In this document: positions 26,654-35,150 of the stretch, piece after piece
Layout: each line of letters opens with the position of its first letter
Position numbering within the stretch: the stretch's first letter is position 1
Source of the DNA: an uncultured Muribaculaceae bacterium
GTDB lineage: Bacteria; Bacteroidota; Bacteroidia; Bacteroidales; Muribaculaceae
NCBI GenBank assembly: GCA_910584495.1
Contig: CAJUAR010000008.1
Location: forward strand, 1 to 55,884
Length of the DNA: 55,884 nucleotides
Reading direction: 5' to 3'
Made by a program: the position numbers and the translations under genes
The notes under the pieces: model-generated
Seen by the model: the letters and a program-made list of their open reading frames with translations, nothing else
Database searches by the model: none
Told to the model about the DNA's origin: nothing

Positions 26654-28969
26654 ATGATTAGAAATATCTTCATGTCGGCACTCTTGCTGTTGTCAGCAAC
26701 AATGCCGGCTACTATATGTGGTGCAACGAACGCCACACCCAGTGATGCAAACATCAACGGCCACGTTCTCGACAAATCAAATGGCGAACACATCCCGTTC
26801 TGCGCCGTCAAACTTCTTGGCACATCCATTGCCACACTTACCGATGCATCAGGACATTACAACCTACGCGACCTCAAGCCCGGACGATATAGAATTGAGG
26901 TGTCATATATAGGCTATCAGACAGAGACAAAAGAAATTGACATAGCCAAAGGCCAAACTTTAGAGCTTAATTTTGAAATTTCGCCAGATGCCTTCATGCT
27001 CGATCAGGTAGTGATTACGGGCAGCAAAAGCGAGACTAAACGCCGCAATTCGCCGGCCCTTGTGAGCGTGGCAACGGCAAAACTTCTCACATGCGTAAGC
27101 GCAAACTCACTGGCCGACGGTCTTAATTTCCAGCCCGGTTTGCGACTGGAGAACGACTGTCAGAATTGTGGCTTTACACAGGTGAGAATCAACGGCCTCG
27201 ATGGTCATTATTCGCAAATTCTGATGAATTCACGTCCTGTGTTTTCTGCCCTTGCAGGAGTGTACGGTCTCGAACAAATTCCGGCAAATATGATCGACCG
27301 TGTGGAAATTATGCGCGGCGGCGGCTCGGCTCTTTTTGGCTCATCGGCAATAGGAGGCACAATCAACATCATCACCAAAGATCCGACAGTCAACTATGCC
27401 GAAGCAGCACATCAGCTTACCTCTATCGGAATTTCCGGAGCTCTCGACAACAACACCACCCTCAATGCCTCTGTTGTGAACGGAAACAACAAAGTGGGCA
27501 TTTTTATTTATGGACAGAACAGGACCCGCGGCGGCTACGACCACGACGGAGACGGATTCACAGAAATAGCGCAACTGAAAACACAAACTCTCGGGGCGAG
27601 AGCCTTTGTCCGTCCTTCTGACGACAGCCGCCTCACTGTCGATTATCATGCCACACACGAGTATCGTCGTGGCGGCGACAATCTCGACCTGCCGCCTCAT
27701 CAGGCCATGGTGGCCGAACAAGTCGACCACAACATCAACGCCGGCGAAGCTTCGTTCGACTTATGGTCAAAAAACCGCAATGACCATCTGAACATCTACA
27801 CCGCCGTTCAGAACACCAAACGCCAGAGCTACTACGGCAGCGAGAAGGACCCTAACGCATACGGCAACACCCACGACCTCGTGGTTTCGTCAGGGGCCCA
27901 GTGGACACACTCGTTCGAACATCTATGGTTCATGCCCTCGGAATTCATCGCCGGCCTGGAATATAACCTCAACTATCTTCATGATGAAACGGTAAGTTAT
28001 GACCACAACGTTAAACAAAGCATCAACATCTACAGCGCTTATCTGCAGAACGAATGGCGCAACGACCGCTGGGGGTTCCTTGTCGGGGCGCGCGTGGATA
28101 AAAACTCTGTCATCGAAAACGCCATTGTGTCGCCGCGTGCCAATATCCGTTTCAATCCATCGGACAACTTCAATTTCCGCCTCTCCTACTCTACGGGCTT
28201 CCGTTCTCCGCAAGCATATGCCGAAGACTTCCATGTGGCCGTCGTTGGCGGCGAACGCGTTGTCACTGTTCTTGCCAAAAATCTCACGCACGAAAAGAGC
28301 CACAGTTTCAGCATCTCGGCCGATATGTACCGCCGTTTCGGCAATGTTCAGGCCAACTTGATGGCAGAAGGTTTCTACACAAATCTTCGCGATGTTTTTG
28401 CACTGCGTATGCTCGACGCTCCCGACGAAAAGGGCAATGCCGTTCTCGAACGCTACAACGGCTCGGGGGCAACTGTTTGGGGCTTCAATCTCGAAGCCAA
28501 GTTGATGCTCAATTCCAAAATAGACTTCCAGGGCGGGCTCACTTGGCAGCGCAGCCGCTACAAAGAGCCTGAACATTGGAGCGAAAACCCCGATGTCGCT
28601 CCTGTCAAGCGCATGTTCCGCACTCCCGATGTCTATGGCTACATAGCCCTCAACTATGCTATTTCCAAAAGTCTCAGTGCAACAGCGAGCGGCACTTACT
28701 CCGGTTCTATGCTCGTCCAGCACATGGCCGGATCAGGCATGGCCGTCGATATGGCCGAAACCACTCCACAATTCTTCGACCTCAATTTCAAGCTAAACTA
28801 CGAATTCAAAATCATGCACAGCGCATGCCTCGACCTCGGTGTGGGCATCAGCAACATTTTCAATAGCTATCAGAAACACTTCGACCAAGGCTACCTTCGC
28901 GATTCGGGCTACATCTACGGACCTATGCTCCCCCGAAGCCTCTCGGCCTCTGTCAAATTTCACATTTGA
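26654..28969 (+). CDS. TonB-dependent outer membrane receptor with carboxypeptidase-regulatory-like domain
   Basis: This 771-residue receptor has a signal peptide (1-23), an N-terminal carboxypeptidase-regulatory-like beta-sandwich domain (about 34-110; GHVLDKSNGEHIPFCAVKL), a TonB-dependent plug (about 115-250; DQVVITGSKSE ... VEIMRGGGSALFGSSAIGGTINI) and a 22-strand barrel ending in SLSASVKFHI, with the usual C-terminal aromatic-rich strand. The plug contains an unusual NDCQNCGF motif with two cysteines three residues apart. No SusD gene follows, so it is of the metal/cofactor type rather than a glycan receptor. The His-rich gene upstream fits metal uptake (inference). Confidence 0.9.
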   Translation: MIRNIFMSALLLLSATMPATICGATNATPSDANINGHVLDKSNGEHIPFCAVKLLGTSIATLTDASGHYNLRDLKPGRYRIEVSYIGYQTETKEIDIAKGQTLELNFEISPDAFMLDQVVITGSKSETKRRNSPALVSVATAKLLTCVSANSLADGLNFQPGLRLENDCQNCGFTQVRINGLDGHYSQILMNSRPVFSALAGVYGLEQIPANMIDRVEIMRGGGSALFGSSAIGGTINIITKDPTVNYAEAAHQLTSIGISGALDNNTTLNASVVNGNNKVGIFIYGQNRTRGGYDHDGDGFTEIAQLKTQTLGARAFVRPSDDSRLTVDYHATHEYRRGGDNLDLPPHQAMVAEQVDHNINAGEASFDLWSKNRNDHLNIYTAVQNTKRQSYYGSEKDPNAYGNTHDLVVSSGAQWTHSFEHLWFMPSEFIAGLEYNLNYLHDETVSYDHNVKQSINIYSAYLQNEWRNDRWGFLVGARVDKNSVIENAIVSPRANIRFNPSDNFNFRLSYSTGFRSPQAYAEDFHVAVVGGERVVTVLAKNLTHEKSHSFSISADMYRRFGNVQANLMAEGFYTNLRDVFALRMLDAPDEKGNAVLERYNGSGATVWGFNLEAKLMLNSKIDFQGGLTWQRSRYKEPEHWSENPDVAPVKRMFRTPDVYGYIALNYAISKSLSATASGTYSGSMLVQHMAGSGMAVDMAETTPQFFDLNFKLNYEFKIMHSACLDLGVGISNIFNSYQKHFDQGYLRDSGYIYGPMLPRSLSASVKFHI

Positions 28970-29020
28970 CTCCTTCCAAAACCTAACGAGCCTCGCTGTT
29001 TGTCGCGAGGCTCGCTATAT
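28937..29020 (+). repeat. Direct repeat copy A (3' end of the TonB receptor gene plus terminator)
   Basis: This 84-base segment matches 30559-30642 with two mismatches. It covers the last ten codons and stop of the TonB receptor gene and the hairpin terminator behind it. The copies flank the DUF4143 ATPase gene. Confidence 0.92.
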
Positions 29021-29028
29021 GCTTTTTT
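28987..29028 (+). terminator. Terminator of the TonB receptor gene (copy A)
   Basis: A 10-bp perfect stem (CGAGCCTCGC, loop of 8, GCGAGGCTCG) is followed by a run of six T at 29023-29028. Confidence 0.85.
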
Positions 29029-29070
29029 ATTAGAACTCTTTTCGCCATGGCATGTAATCTGTGCCGAAAA

Positions 29071-29101
29071 TTTGACAGCAATCAAAAAATGTGTAATTTT
29101 G
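29071..29101 (+). promoter_or_regulatory. Promoter of the DUF4143 ATPase gene
   Basis: TTTG at 29071-29074, 19 bases, then TAATTTTG at 29094-29101: an ideal Bacteroidota promoter. The long leader to the ATG at 29197 carries repeated motifs. Confidence 0.75.
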
Positions 29102-29161
29102 CACAAAAACTCGGTGCAAAAACGTGCGAAGCTGCACAAAAACTCGTCACATAAACGTGAC
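29097..29161 (+). repeat. Inverted and direct repeats overlapping the ATPase promoter
   Basis: TTTTGCAC (29097-29104) and GTGCAAAA (29114-29121) form an inverted repeat over the -7 box and transcription start. GCACAAAAACTCG occurs at 29101-29113 and again at 29134-29146. A smaller inverted repeat, GTCAC/GTGAC, lies at 29146-29161. These could be an operator or 5' RNA structure; this is an inference. Confidence 0.55.
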
Positions 29162-29196
29162 AACATTATCATTTAACCCTTAAGCTCAACGTATCC

Positions 29197-30534
29197 ATGT
29201 ATAAACGTAAGATAGAAGACCGACTTCGGTCATGGTTGGAAGACACCTCCCGTAAACCGCTTGTTGTGAAGGGTGTTCGTCAATGTGGCAAAACAAGCAG
29301 CGTTATGGATTTTGCCCAAAAGCATTTCAAGCATATAGTGTACCTTGATTTTCGTGAACACCCTGATTACAAAAAGTTTTTTACGCCCAATCTGGAAATT
29401 GATTCAATAATCATGCGGATTACCGCCGCCATGCCTAATGTGGAAATAGTCCCTGATGACACATGTTTTATTTTTGATGAAGTGCAGGATTGCCCTCAGG
29501 CCCGAAGTTCTCTCAAATATTTTCATCTTGACGGCCGATATCAGGTAATTTGCACCGGATCCTTGCTGGGCGTTAACGGATACAAAACGAAAGAAGAGCA
29601 GATAGAGGAAGAAGAATCTTCCATCCCGGTCGGTTTTGAAGAAATAATCAATATGTATCCGATGGATTTTGAGGAATGGCTCTGGGCCAACGGTATCAAG
29701 CAGATGCATATTGACTATTTGAAAAAGTGTTTGCGCGAAGTCGTTCCGGTTGATGCGGCATTACACGACAGGTTCCGCGAACTTCTTAACCTATATGTGA
29801 TAGTCGGAGGAATGCCGGAAGCTGTGTCTGTATTCATGGAATCGAAGCAGATTGGCAAAGTCCTTGCCGTTCAACGTCGTATTGTTGACGAGTATAAGGC
29901 CGATATGGTCAAATACGCTCTTCCTGCCGACAAACCAAGGATTCGCGAATGTTTTGAATCCATTCCATCCCAGCTTGCCAGGGAATATAAGAAATTCACA
30001 TATTCAGGCGTTCGTCCCGGCGGTCGTGGAAGGGATTACTCTGGGAGTCTCCAATGGATAGAGGATGCCGGAATAATACGCAGATGTTATAATGTTGAGA
30101 TTACAGAACTGCCTCTTGACGGTTACCGGGTGCAGAGCGAGTTCAAAGTATATATGGCCGACATCGGTCTTCTGGTTTCGATGCTTGAAGATGGAACTCA
30201 ATCAAGTATTCTGGAAGGAGATCTATACGGTTACAAAGGGGCTATATATGAAAATCTTATTGCCGACATCTTTGGAAAGATGGGACGTAAACTCTATTAC
30301 TTCCATAAAGACAGCGGACTGGAACTTGATTTTGTGATGCGGTATAAAGGCAAATGTACTCCGATAGAATGCAAAGCTACCACCGGCAATGCAAAATCGC
30401 TGCGGACTGTCCTCTGCCATCCGGAGAAATATAAGGTGACTGACGCTGTCAAATTCGGCAATTATAATGTCGGCTTTAAAGATAATTTGCTTACACTGCC
30501 CATATATATGGCATTCTTGCTTAATGAAGTCTAA
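29197..30534 (+). CDS. AAA_14 ATPase with DUF4143 nuclease-like domain
   Basis: This 445-residue protein has an N-terminal AAA ATPase domain: Walker A GVRQCGKT (26-33) and Walker B FIFDEVQDC (about 91-99). A C-terminal DUF4143 region carries a PD-(D/E)xK-like arrangement, D378 in LELDF and E391-C-K393. Such proteins are widespread in Bacteroidales in many strain-variable copies; their role is not established, and nuclease or defence functions have been speculated. The gene has its own promoter with palindromes and is bracketed by two copies of the 3' end of the preceding receptor gene, so it looks acquired. Confidence 0.9.
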   Translation: MYKRKIEDRLRSWLEDTSRKPLVVKGVRQCGKTSSVMDFAQKHFKHIVYLDFREHPDYKKFFTPNLEIDSIIMRITAAMPNVEIVPDDTCFIFDEVQDCPQARSSLKYFHLDGRYQVICTGSLLGVNGYKTKEEQIEEEESSIPVGFEEIINMYPMDFEEWLWANGIKQMHIDYLKKCLREVVPVDAALHDRFRELLNLYVIVGGMPEAVSVFMESKQIGKVLAVQRRIVDEYKADMVKYALPADKPRIRECFESIPSQLAREYKKFTYSGVRPGGRGRDYSGSLQWIEDAGIIRRCYNVEITELPLDGYRVQSEFKVYMADIGLLVSMLEDGTQSSILEGDLYGYKGAIYENLIADIFGKMGRKLYYFHKDSGLELDFVMRYKGKCTPIECKATTGNAKSLRTVLCHPEKYKVTDAVKFGNYNVGFKDNLLTLPIYMAFLLNEV

Positions 30535-30558
30535 ACTCACAATTCAAAAGTATATCAC

Positions 30559-30642
30559 AGCCTCTCAGCCTCTGTCAAATTTCACATTTGACTCCTTCCA
30601 AAACCAAACGAGCCTCGCTGTTTGTCGCGAGGCTCGCTATAT
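30559..30642 (+). repeat. Direct repeat copy B (orphan receptor 3' end plus terminator)
   Basis: This is the second copy of the 28937-29020 segment, 1,622 bases downstream. It still spells S-L-S-A-S-V-K-F-H-I-stop although no receptor gene precedes it. Of the two differences, one is a synonymous serine codon change (TCG to TCA) and the other lies after the stop. Confidence 0.92.
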
Positions 30643-30646
30643 TTTT
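30609..30646 (+). terminator. Terminator copy B, between the ATPase and DUF805 genes
   Basis: The same 10-bp stem as copy A is at 30609-30636 with a T-rich tail. On the minus strand it is also followed by T-rich sequence, so it can serve both convergent genes. Confidence 0.75.
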
Positions 30647-30655
30647 GTAAGTTGG

Positions 30656-31165
30656 TTAGAACTGTTCTCCGTAAGGATTGGGACCATACTGGTTGTCCGG
30701 GCCGCTGGGCTTAACCATCCAGACAAGGTACCAAATGCCTAAAACGAGCATAATCAGACCGGTGCTTAAGATAAGACCGAGATGTTTCAACACAGCCTCT
30801 GCTATTAATTCATTCATAGCATGTTGATTGCCAAGACCAAGGAATGCAACAGATATTGCACTACCGAGCACATAGAACATGATACCGGTCAATATGATTG
30901 TCAATGCACAGTATCCAAAGAGCCACCATCCGCTGCGGTTGATGTCGTGAAGACGACGTGTCGCGATGGCGAGTGACGGTAGTAGGATAGCTAAACTCCA
31001 AACGACACCTAAAAATGGCACACTCTTGAGGACGAAATTGAGAACGAGGTTCACAAGGAAGAGGAAAAGTTGTGCCCACCAAAATTCGGCACGGGTCGAA
31101 CGGCCATTGAAATTGGCGTAGTTGGCGAAGAAGAGCTTAATCGCCGTGATAAAATCTACATTCAT
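30656..31165 (-). CDS. DUF805 inner-membrane protein
   Basis: This 169-residue protein begins MNVDFITAIKLFFANYANFNGRSTRAEFWW, the start expected for DUF805 (yhaH-type). It has four hydrophobic segments (about 31-50, 52-68, 82-107 and 132-152) and the conserved ATRRLHDINRSGWW motif between helices 2 and 3. The C-terminus is hydrophilic (GPDNQYGPNPYGEQF). Function unknown. It lies 23 bases downstream of a surface lipoprotein gene and may be read from that promoter. Confidence 0.9.
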   Translation of the reverse strand: MNVDFITAIKLFFANYANFNGRSTRAEFWWAQLFLFLVNLVLNFVLKSVPFLGVVWSLAILLPSLAIATRRLHDINRSGWWLFGYCALTIILTGIMFYVLGSAISVAFLGLGNQHAMNELIAEAVLKHLGLILSTGLIMLVLGIWYLVWMVKPSGPDNQYGPNPYGEQF

Positions 31166-31188
31166 ATGTTTATTAGCGTTTTTGTGAT

Positions 31189-32796
31189 TTATTCAAAGAT
31201 TGTAAACATCGGATAGCAGATGACGGATTCCGGAGCATTACGACCTGCATAAACATTCTGAGTACTTCCACCGTCTTGCCATATCCATATTTGGTAGCCA
31301 TAAGTTGCCTCTTGGCTGGAAGACATAATGAAGAATTCTGTATTTCCTGCGAACAAATCATCTTTTGCATATAATGCGCCTGAACCTTCGGGTACTGCGT
31401 ATGAGCCGTTAATGATAGCGTTGCAAAATTCGTATGTCTGTTGTTTTGATGGAATGTACCAGTCAGTGACTTTGTCGCCAGTTAATACGTGAGAAGTTGT
31501 CCAATTATCGAAAGCAATTGCGACAGGAGAACCTACAATCTTGGTAAGTAATTTTTTACTCATCAACGCCCCTGTTAAATTATTTAATGTTTCACCTGCA
31601 CCGTAGAACGTACCTACCGATATGGGAACGTTTTTACCTTCAGAGCTGACAAGGCTGGTAAAAGCGAGTGCATAAGCTTTTATCGCTTTACCTTCATATT
31701 TCGACGGATAGTTTGACAAATCATCAGTTAACTTATCTTCTCCATCTATTAAAGTATACGGTCCCATTTGTATGACCATTCCCACCGCCTTGGAGGCATC
31801 GGTGGTGCCCCGGCCTTGGTTGTCTACCATCACACCGAGAGCTAGCGGCACTGATGTGTCGGGATTCTCCGGTGTTGTTCCACCGCCGTTAATTTCTTGG
31901 TCTTCTTCCGAAGTCCAGTTTGGATCCACGGTCACTTCAACATTTATATCGGCCGTTGAAGCACTTGTGAGAGTGGCCGTTACATTATATTTCTTGTTGG
32001 CGGAAAGAGGAAGTGTGTTAGCCGCGATTGTATGTTCAAAGTTCACCATGCCTTCGCCTGTGAGCGAAAATTTGATATCTTTGTCAATCTTGGTTTTGCC
32101 TTCCGGTGCAAAAATATATATTTGCCACCAGGGGGTGGCCGTCGATGCAAACGACGAGTTTGTCATCGTCACACCCACATCATTTCCTGCACAGCTCTTT
32201 GTCTTTACATTATAGCCATTGAAAGTGCTGTAATTCACCGCTATTGTTTTAGCTTTTGCAAGATTATCGGCATTTTTTGGACAAAAGCTGACCAACGACA
32301 TTGGTCTGGTGAGTGTCACCGATGCTGTGCTTGCCGATGTTTTGCGGTCGATTGCCAATGTTCCGGCAAATGCTTCACATGCTTTGATTTCCGCAGCTTT
32401 ACTCAAATCAAAACTTGTTGTGGTGTATGTCACGTTGGTAAGGTCATCCGTATTATACACCTTCGTGCCGCTTGCGGGCACATATTCAGCCCAGAACAAG
32501 GCTTGGCTGACACCATTCCGGTCTATATCCTCTCCCAAAATTTTGAAAGATACTTTACCGGCACTGACATCTGCAGTTTCTTGTTTCACTTTCGTACCAT
32601 CATCTTTAACGAGCTGCATAATGCACTTAAAGCTATAGCCTTCAGGCACTTCTATAGCATCTGCTCGCGAACCTGGAACTGAATTGACGTTGACTGTGAC
32701 ATCTATCCCGGGACCACTGACTATTTCTTCGGTAGTACAAGCGGTCATAATAAAAGCAATGCCAGAGATAATGGCCGATGGTATTAATCTTTTCAA
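31189..32796 (-). CDS. Large surface-type lipoprotein, DUF6562/fimbrillin-like
   Basis: This 535-residue lipoprotein has a signal peptide ending at Cys20 (IMTAC). Residues about 30-280 are beta-rich and resemble DUF6562-type domains found beside fimbrillins (VTVNVNSVPGSRAD; PMSLVSFCPKN). A short linker follows (GGGTTPENPD, about 305-315), then a C-terminal domain of about 220 residues with WYIPSKQQTYEFCNAI and a Trp-rich end, similar to DUF1566-type C-terminal domains. It may be a minor fimbrial or adhesin-like surface protein. The family call is tentative; no fimbrial assembly genes lie next to it. Confidence 0.68.
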   Translation of the reverse strand: MKRLIPSAIISGIAFIMTACTTEEIVSGPGIDVTVNVNSVPGSRADAIEVPEGYSFKCIMQLVKDDGTKVKQETADVSAGKVSFKILGEDIDRNGVSQALFWAEYVPASGTKVYNTDDLTNVTYTTTSFDLSKAAEIKACEAFAGTLAIDRKTSASTASVTLTRPMSLVSFCPKNADNLAKAKTIAVNYSTFNGYNVKTKSCAGNDVGVTMTNSSFASTATPWWQIYIFAPEGKTKIDKDIKFSLTGEGMVNFEHTIAANTLPLSANKKYNVTATLTSASTADINVEVTVDPNWTSEEDQEINGGGTTPENPDTSVPLALGVMVDNQGRGTTDASKAVGMVIQMGPYTLIDGEDKLTDDLSNYPSKYEGKAIKAYALAFTSLVSSEGKNVPISVGTFYGAGETLNNLTGALMSKKLLTKIVGSPVAIAFDNWTTSHVLTGDKVTDWYIPSKQQTYEFCNAIINGSYAVPEGSGALYAKDDLFAGNTEFFIMSSSQEATYGYQIWIWQDGGSTQNVYAGRNAPESVICYPMFTIFE

Positions 32797-32834
32797 GGTG
32801 ACGAATGTTTATGTTTAAAAAATTTTGTTTTGCG

Positions 32835-32842
32835 CAAATTTA
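32835..32842 (-). promoter_or_regulatory. -7 box upstream of the large lipoprotein gene
   Basis: TAAATTTG on the minus strand lies about 38 bases before the start codon. Candidate TTTG boxes are 12 and 24 bases upstream, neither ideal. Confidence 0.4.
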
Positions 32843-32965
32843 CAAATTATTATTCAAACCGCAGCACAAAAACGCCAAAAAAATTCGTTGTAGCGAACAA
32901 ATTTTGGAAATTATGGAACAAAAAAAAAATCGTTTCAACCTTCAAAAAGACTGAAACGATTTTCG

Positions 32966-33047
32966 TGCGCATGAAGGGACTCGAACCCCCACGTCCTGAG
33001 ACATTAGATCCTAAGTCTAACGCGGCTACCAATTACGCCACATGCGC
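32966..33047 (-). tRNA. tRNA-Leu (anticodon UAG)
   Basis: The minus strand folds into an 82-base class II tRNA. The acceptor stem pairs GCGCATG with CATGCGC plus discriminator A. The anticodon stem TTAGA/TCTAA closes a loop with TAG. A long variable arm follows, then a T arm with GTTCGAGTCCC. CCA is not encoded. Confidence 0.95.
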
Positions 33048-33059
33048 CCTTAGCGACTG

Positions 33060-33091
33060 CAAAGTTAACAATTTCTCCCCAACTATGCAAA
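33060..33091 (-). promoter_or_regulatory. Promoter of tRNA-Leu
   Basis: On the minus strand TTTG (33091-33088), 20 bases, then TAACTTTG (33067-33060), 12 bases before the mature tRNA 5' end. Confidence 0.7.
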
Positions 33092-33131
33092 TCTATTTTC
33101 GCCCTAAATTAGTTTTTTGTGTCTAAAACAC

Positions 33132-33869
33132 CTAATTTCTGATAATTTCAACCCATGAAGAATCGAAATGCAACGATTCAAGAATAGCATCTTTGGACAT
33201 TATTGGCGGACGCTTGATTATAAAACGGACTGCATTAGCCGGAATATCTTCATGAATCGTAAACTGCGACCCATGAGGTTGCCATGTAAATTTGGCACTG
33301 CCATTTACTATGTCACGCCCAATCAAATTACCATTTGCATTAACCTCCCATACATAATTGTTCGATGCATATCGATGAGTCTCTTTTTCAAAAAGACAAA
33401 AATGTGAACAATCTAAAGAACGAACAAGAACCATCGTTCTTACAGGATTATAGTTATCAAGCGCAAGATTTATCCGTTCGTTCCATATGCCAATAACAGC
33501 CCTTCCTGTTTGTTGAATGTCTTTATGCGGGTCATTTATACCATAGGAATAATCAGGAGAACAACGGCCACTGATTAGCCGCACCTTTTTCGCGGTCAAA
33601 ACCTTTGGATTCTTTACCGTTTTCATAGACCATGCCATTTTACCTTTGACAACATCTGCTATCCCGATAGGAGAATCGAGATGTACACCTTCTATTGCTT
33701 GAGCAAATGCATCACCCCAATCTTCTCCCGAAATATCTTTTCTGCCGACATATAGCAAATAGGTAAAATATCCTGCAATCTTTTCAATAAGGCTATCAGG
33801 TATCTCATTTAAGGGATATAGCTCGTTGGTCTTGAGCTTGTGTCCATCTCTGAGGCGCGGATGTTTCAT
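33132..33869 (-). CDS. Putative type II restriction endonuclease
   Basis: This 245-residue protein has no family name I can assign. Its start overlaps the stop of a cytosine-5 DNA methyltransferase gene (ATGA), the classic arrangement of a type II restriction partner. Residues 68-87 (PIGIADVVKGKMAWSMKTVK) resemble a PD-(D/E)xK core with D72 and K83, the second acidic residue being replaced by Ser81. The following segment contains GRAVIGIWNERI and RTMVLVRSLDCSHFCLFE, compatible with a nuclease fold. The gene is visibly AT-richer than the window's core genes, suggesting horizontal transfer. Endonuclease activity is inferred from position and this weak motif. Confidence 0.68.
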   Translation of the reverse strand: MKHPRLRDGHKLKTNELYPLNEIPDSLIEKIAGYFTYLLYVGRKDISGEDWGDAFAQAIEGVHLDSPIGIADVVKGKMAWSMKTVKNPKVLTAKKVRLISGRCSPDYSYGINDPHKDIQQTGRAVIGIWNERINLALDNYNPVRTMVLVRSLDCSHFCLFEKETHRYASNNYVWEVNANGNLIGRDIVNGSAKFTWQPHGSQFTIHEDIPANAVRFIIKRPPIMSKDAILESLHFDSSWVEIIRN

Positions 33870-35146
33870 GAGTAATGTCTATTAAGGATTATATTAATTT
33901 TTTGTGCAATCTGGCGAATCATCGGCACAGCCACGCTATTTCCGGTTTGACGACGGATTTCGGAGTGGGATACGGCAATGGCAAAATCTTCCGGGAAACC
34001 TTGAAATCGCAGAAGCTCTCTTGACGATGGTCGACGAACACCATTAATAAGCAAATAATTATATGAAGCTCCGGTTCGTAAAGCACAAGCATAGTCGAGC
34101 ACAGATATATTGCCGGACTTATTCTCATGCCATACCGAAGGATAGAAAACATTCTTATCGCGTGTGCGTTCAATCCTCTTCTGCATAATAGTTTCGGATG
34201 CAAAAAGAGACTTATCTACAACGTCGTCATTTTCAAGAACATCGGCAAGGGAATATGGTATTTTTTTAAATTCAAAATTAAACTCTTCCATAAGGGCAGG
34301 ATTGTCAAACCCTACAATAATCACACGTTCTCTTTTCTGTGGCACACCAAAATCCAAAGCATTTAGCACTGCCCACTTATACGTATAACCAAGTTCCGAA
34401 AGTGTGTCCAGTATTGTTTTAAACGTACGTCCACCATCATGTGTTGTGAGTTGTTTGACGTTTTCAAGAAGGAACGCTTTCGGCCTGTGTCTTTGCAAAA
34501 TAGAAGCTACTTCAAAAAAAAGTGTGCCTCGAGTATCTTCAAACCCTTTGCGTTTGCCTATGATTGAAAATGCCTGACAGGGGAATCCGGCAAGCAACAA
34601 GTCGAATGACTTTGGAATAAATTTTTTGGTGGCTTCTTTGCAAATATCGCCAAAAGGCATTTCGCCATAATTGGCAAGATAAGTTTTCTGCGCATTCTTG
34701 TCCCATTCCGACGAAAACACACATCTGTATCCAAGTTCTGAAAATGGCAGTCTTATACCTCCTATGCCGGCAAAAAGATCTATAAATGTAAATTTTGATT
34801 TTTCAGGGTTAGGATACGGAACACTGAAAAATTCGGAAAACAAACTTTGAGAAACAGGATCGTTAACCATTCTGCACAACTCGTCACTGGCATATTCCTT
34901 CGTAACGCCTACTTCATCATTCTTAGAATCAAGGAAGTCCAACAACGACGACAGCAGCTCTATCCTATCGTCGTCTGACAATTCTCCATTACGGTTATGA
35001 AGGTAATGGCTCAAAACCGCCATCTGATTTTCTGCCGAATTATGATCGTAGAGACGTACCTTACCATCCATCTCGACTGCTGACGGGAAATTAACCAGAG
35101 ACCTATCGTGCCTAAACTTTTTACTTTTGCCATTTGCAGTTTCCAT
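33866..35146 (-). CDS. DNA (cytosine-5-)-methyltransferase of a type II R-M system
   Basis: This 426-residue enzyme transfers a methyl group from S-adenosylmethionine to C5 of cytosine in a specific site. Motif I FIDLFAGIGGIR (121-132), motif IV with catalytic C190 in GFPCQAFS, motif VI ENV (228-230), motif VIII QKRERVIIVG and motif X GNSVAVPMI are all present. A target-recognition region lies about 265-370. A 115-residue N-terminal extension precedes motif I. The gene overlaps the putative endonuclease gene. Its predicted -7 box is only 4 bases from the start codon, so the mRNA may be leaderless or translation may begin at Met26. The specificity cannot be read. Confidence 0.93.
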   Translation of the reverse strand: METANGKSKKFRHDRSLVNFPSAVEMDGKVRLYDHNSAENQMAVLSHYLHNRNGELSDDDRIELLSSLLDFLDSKNDEVGVTKEYASDELCRMVNDPVSQSLFSEFFSVPYPNPEKSKFTFIDLFAGIGGIRLPFSELGYRCVFSSEWDKNAQKTYLANYGEMPFGDICKEATKKFIPKSFDLLLAGFPCQAFSIIGKRKGFEDTRGTLFFEVASILQRHRPKAFLLENVKQLTTHDGGRTFKTILDTLSELGYTYKWAVLNALDFGVPQKRERVIIVGFDNPALMEEFNFEFKKIPYSLADVLENDDVVDKSLFASETIMQKRIERTRDKNVFYPSVWHENKSGNISVLDYACALRTGASYNYLLINGVRRPSSRELLRFQGFPEDFAIAVSHSEIRRQTGNSVAVPMIRQIAQKINIILNRHYS

Positions 35147-35150
35147 GAGG

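Noticed and set aside
29097..29161. CRISPR-like short direct repeats before the ATPase gene
   Set aside because: There are only two copies of a 13-base unit with no spacers of constant length, so it is a promoter-associated repeat.
32966..33047. tRNA-Leu as an attachment site of an integrated element
   Set aside because: No duplicate of the tRNA 3' end and no integrase gene were seen in the window.
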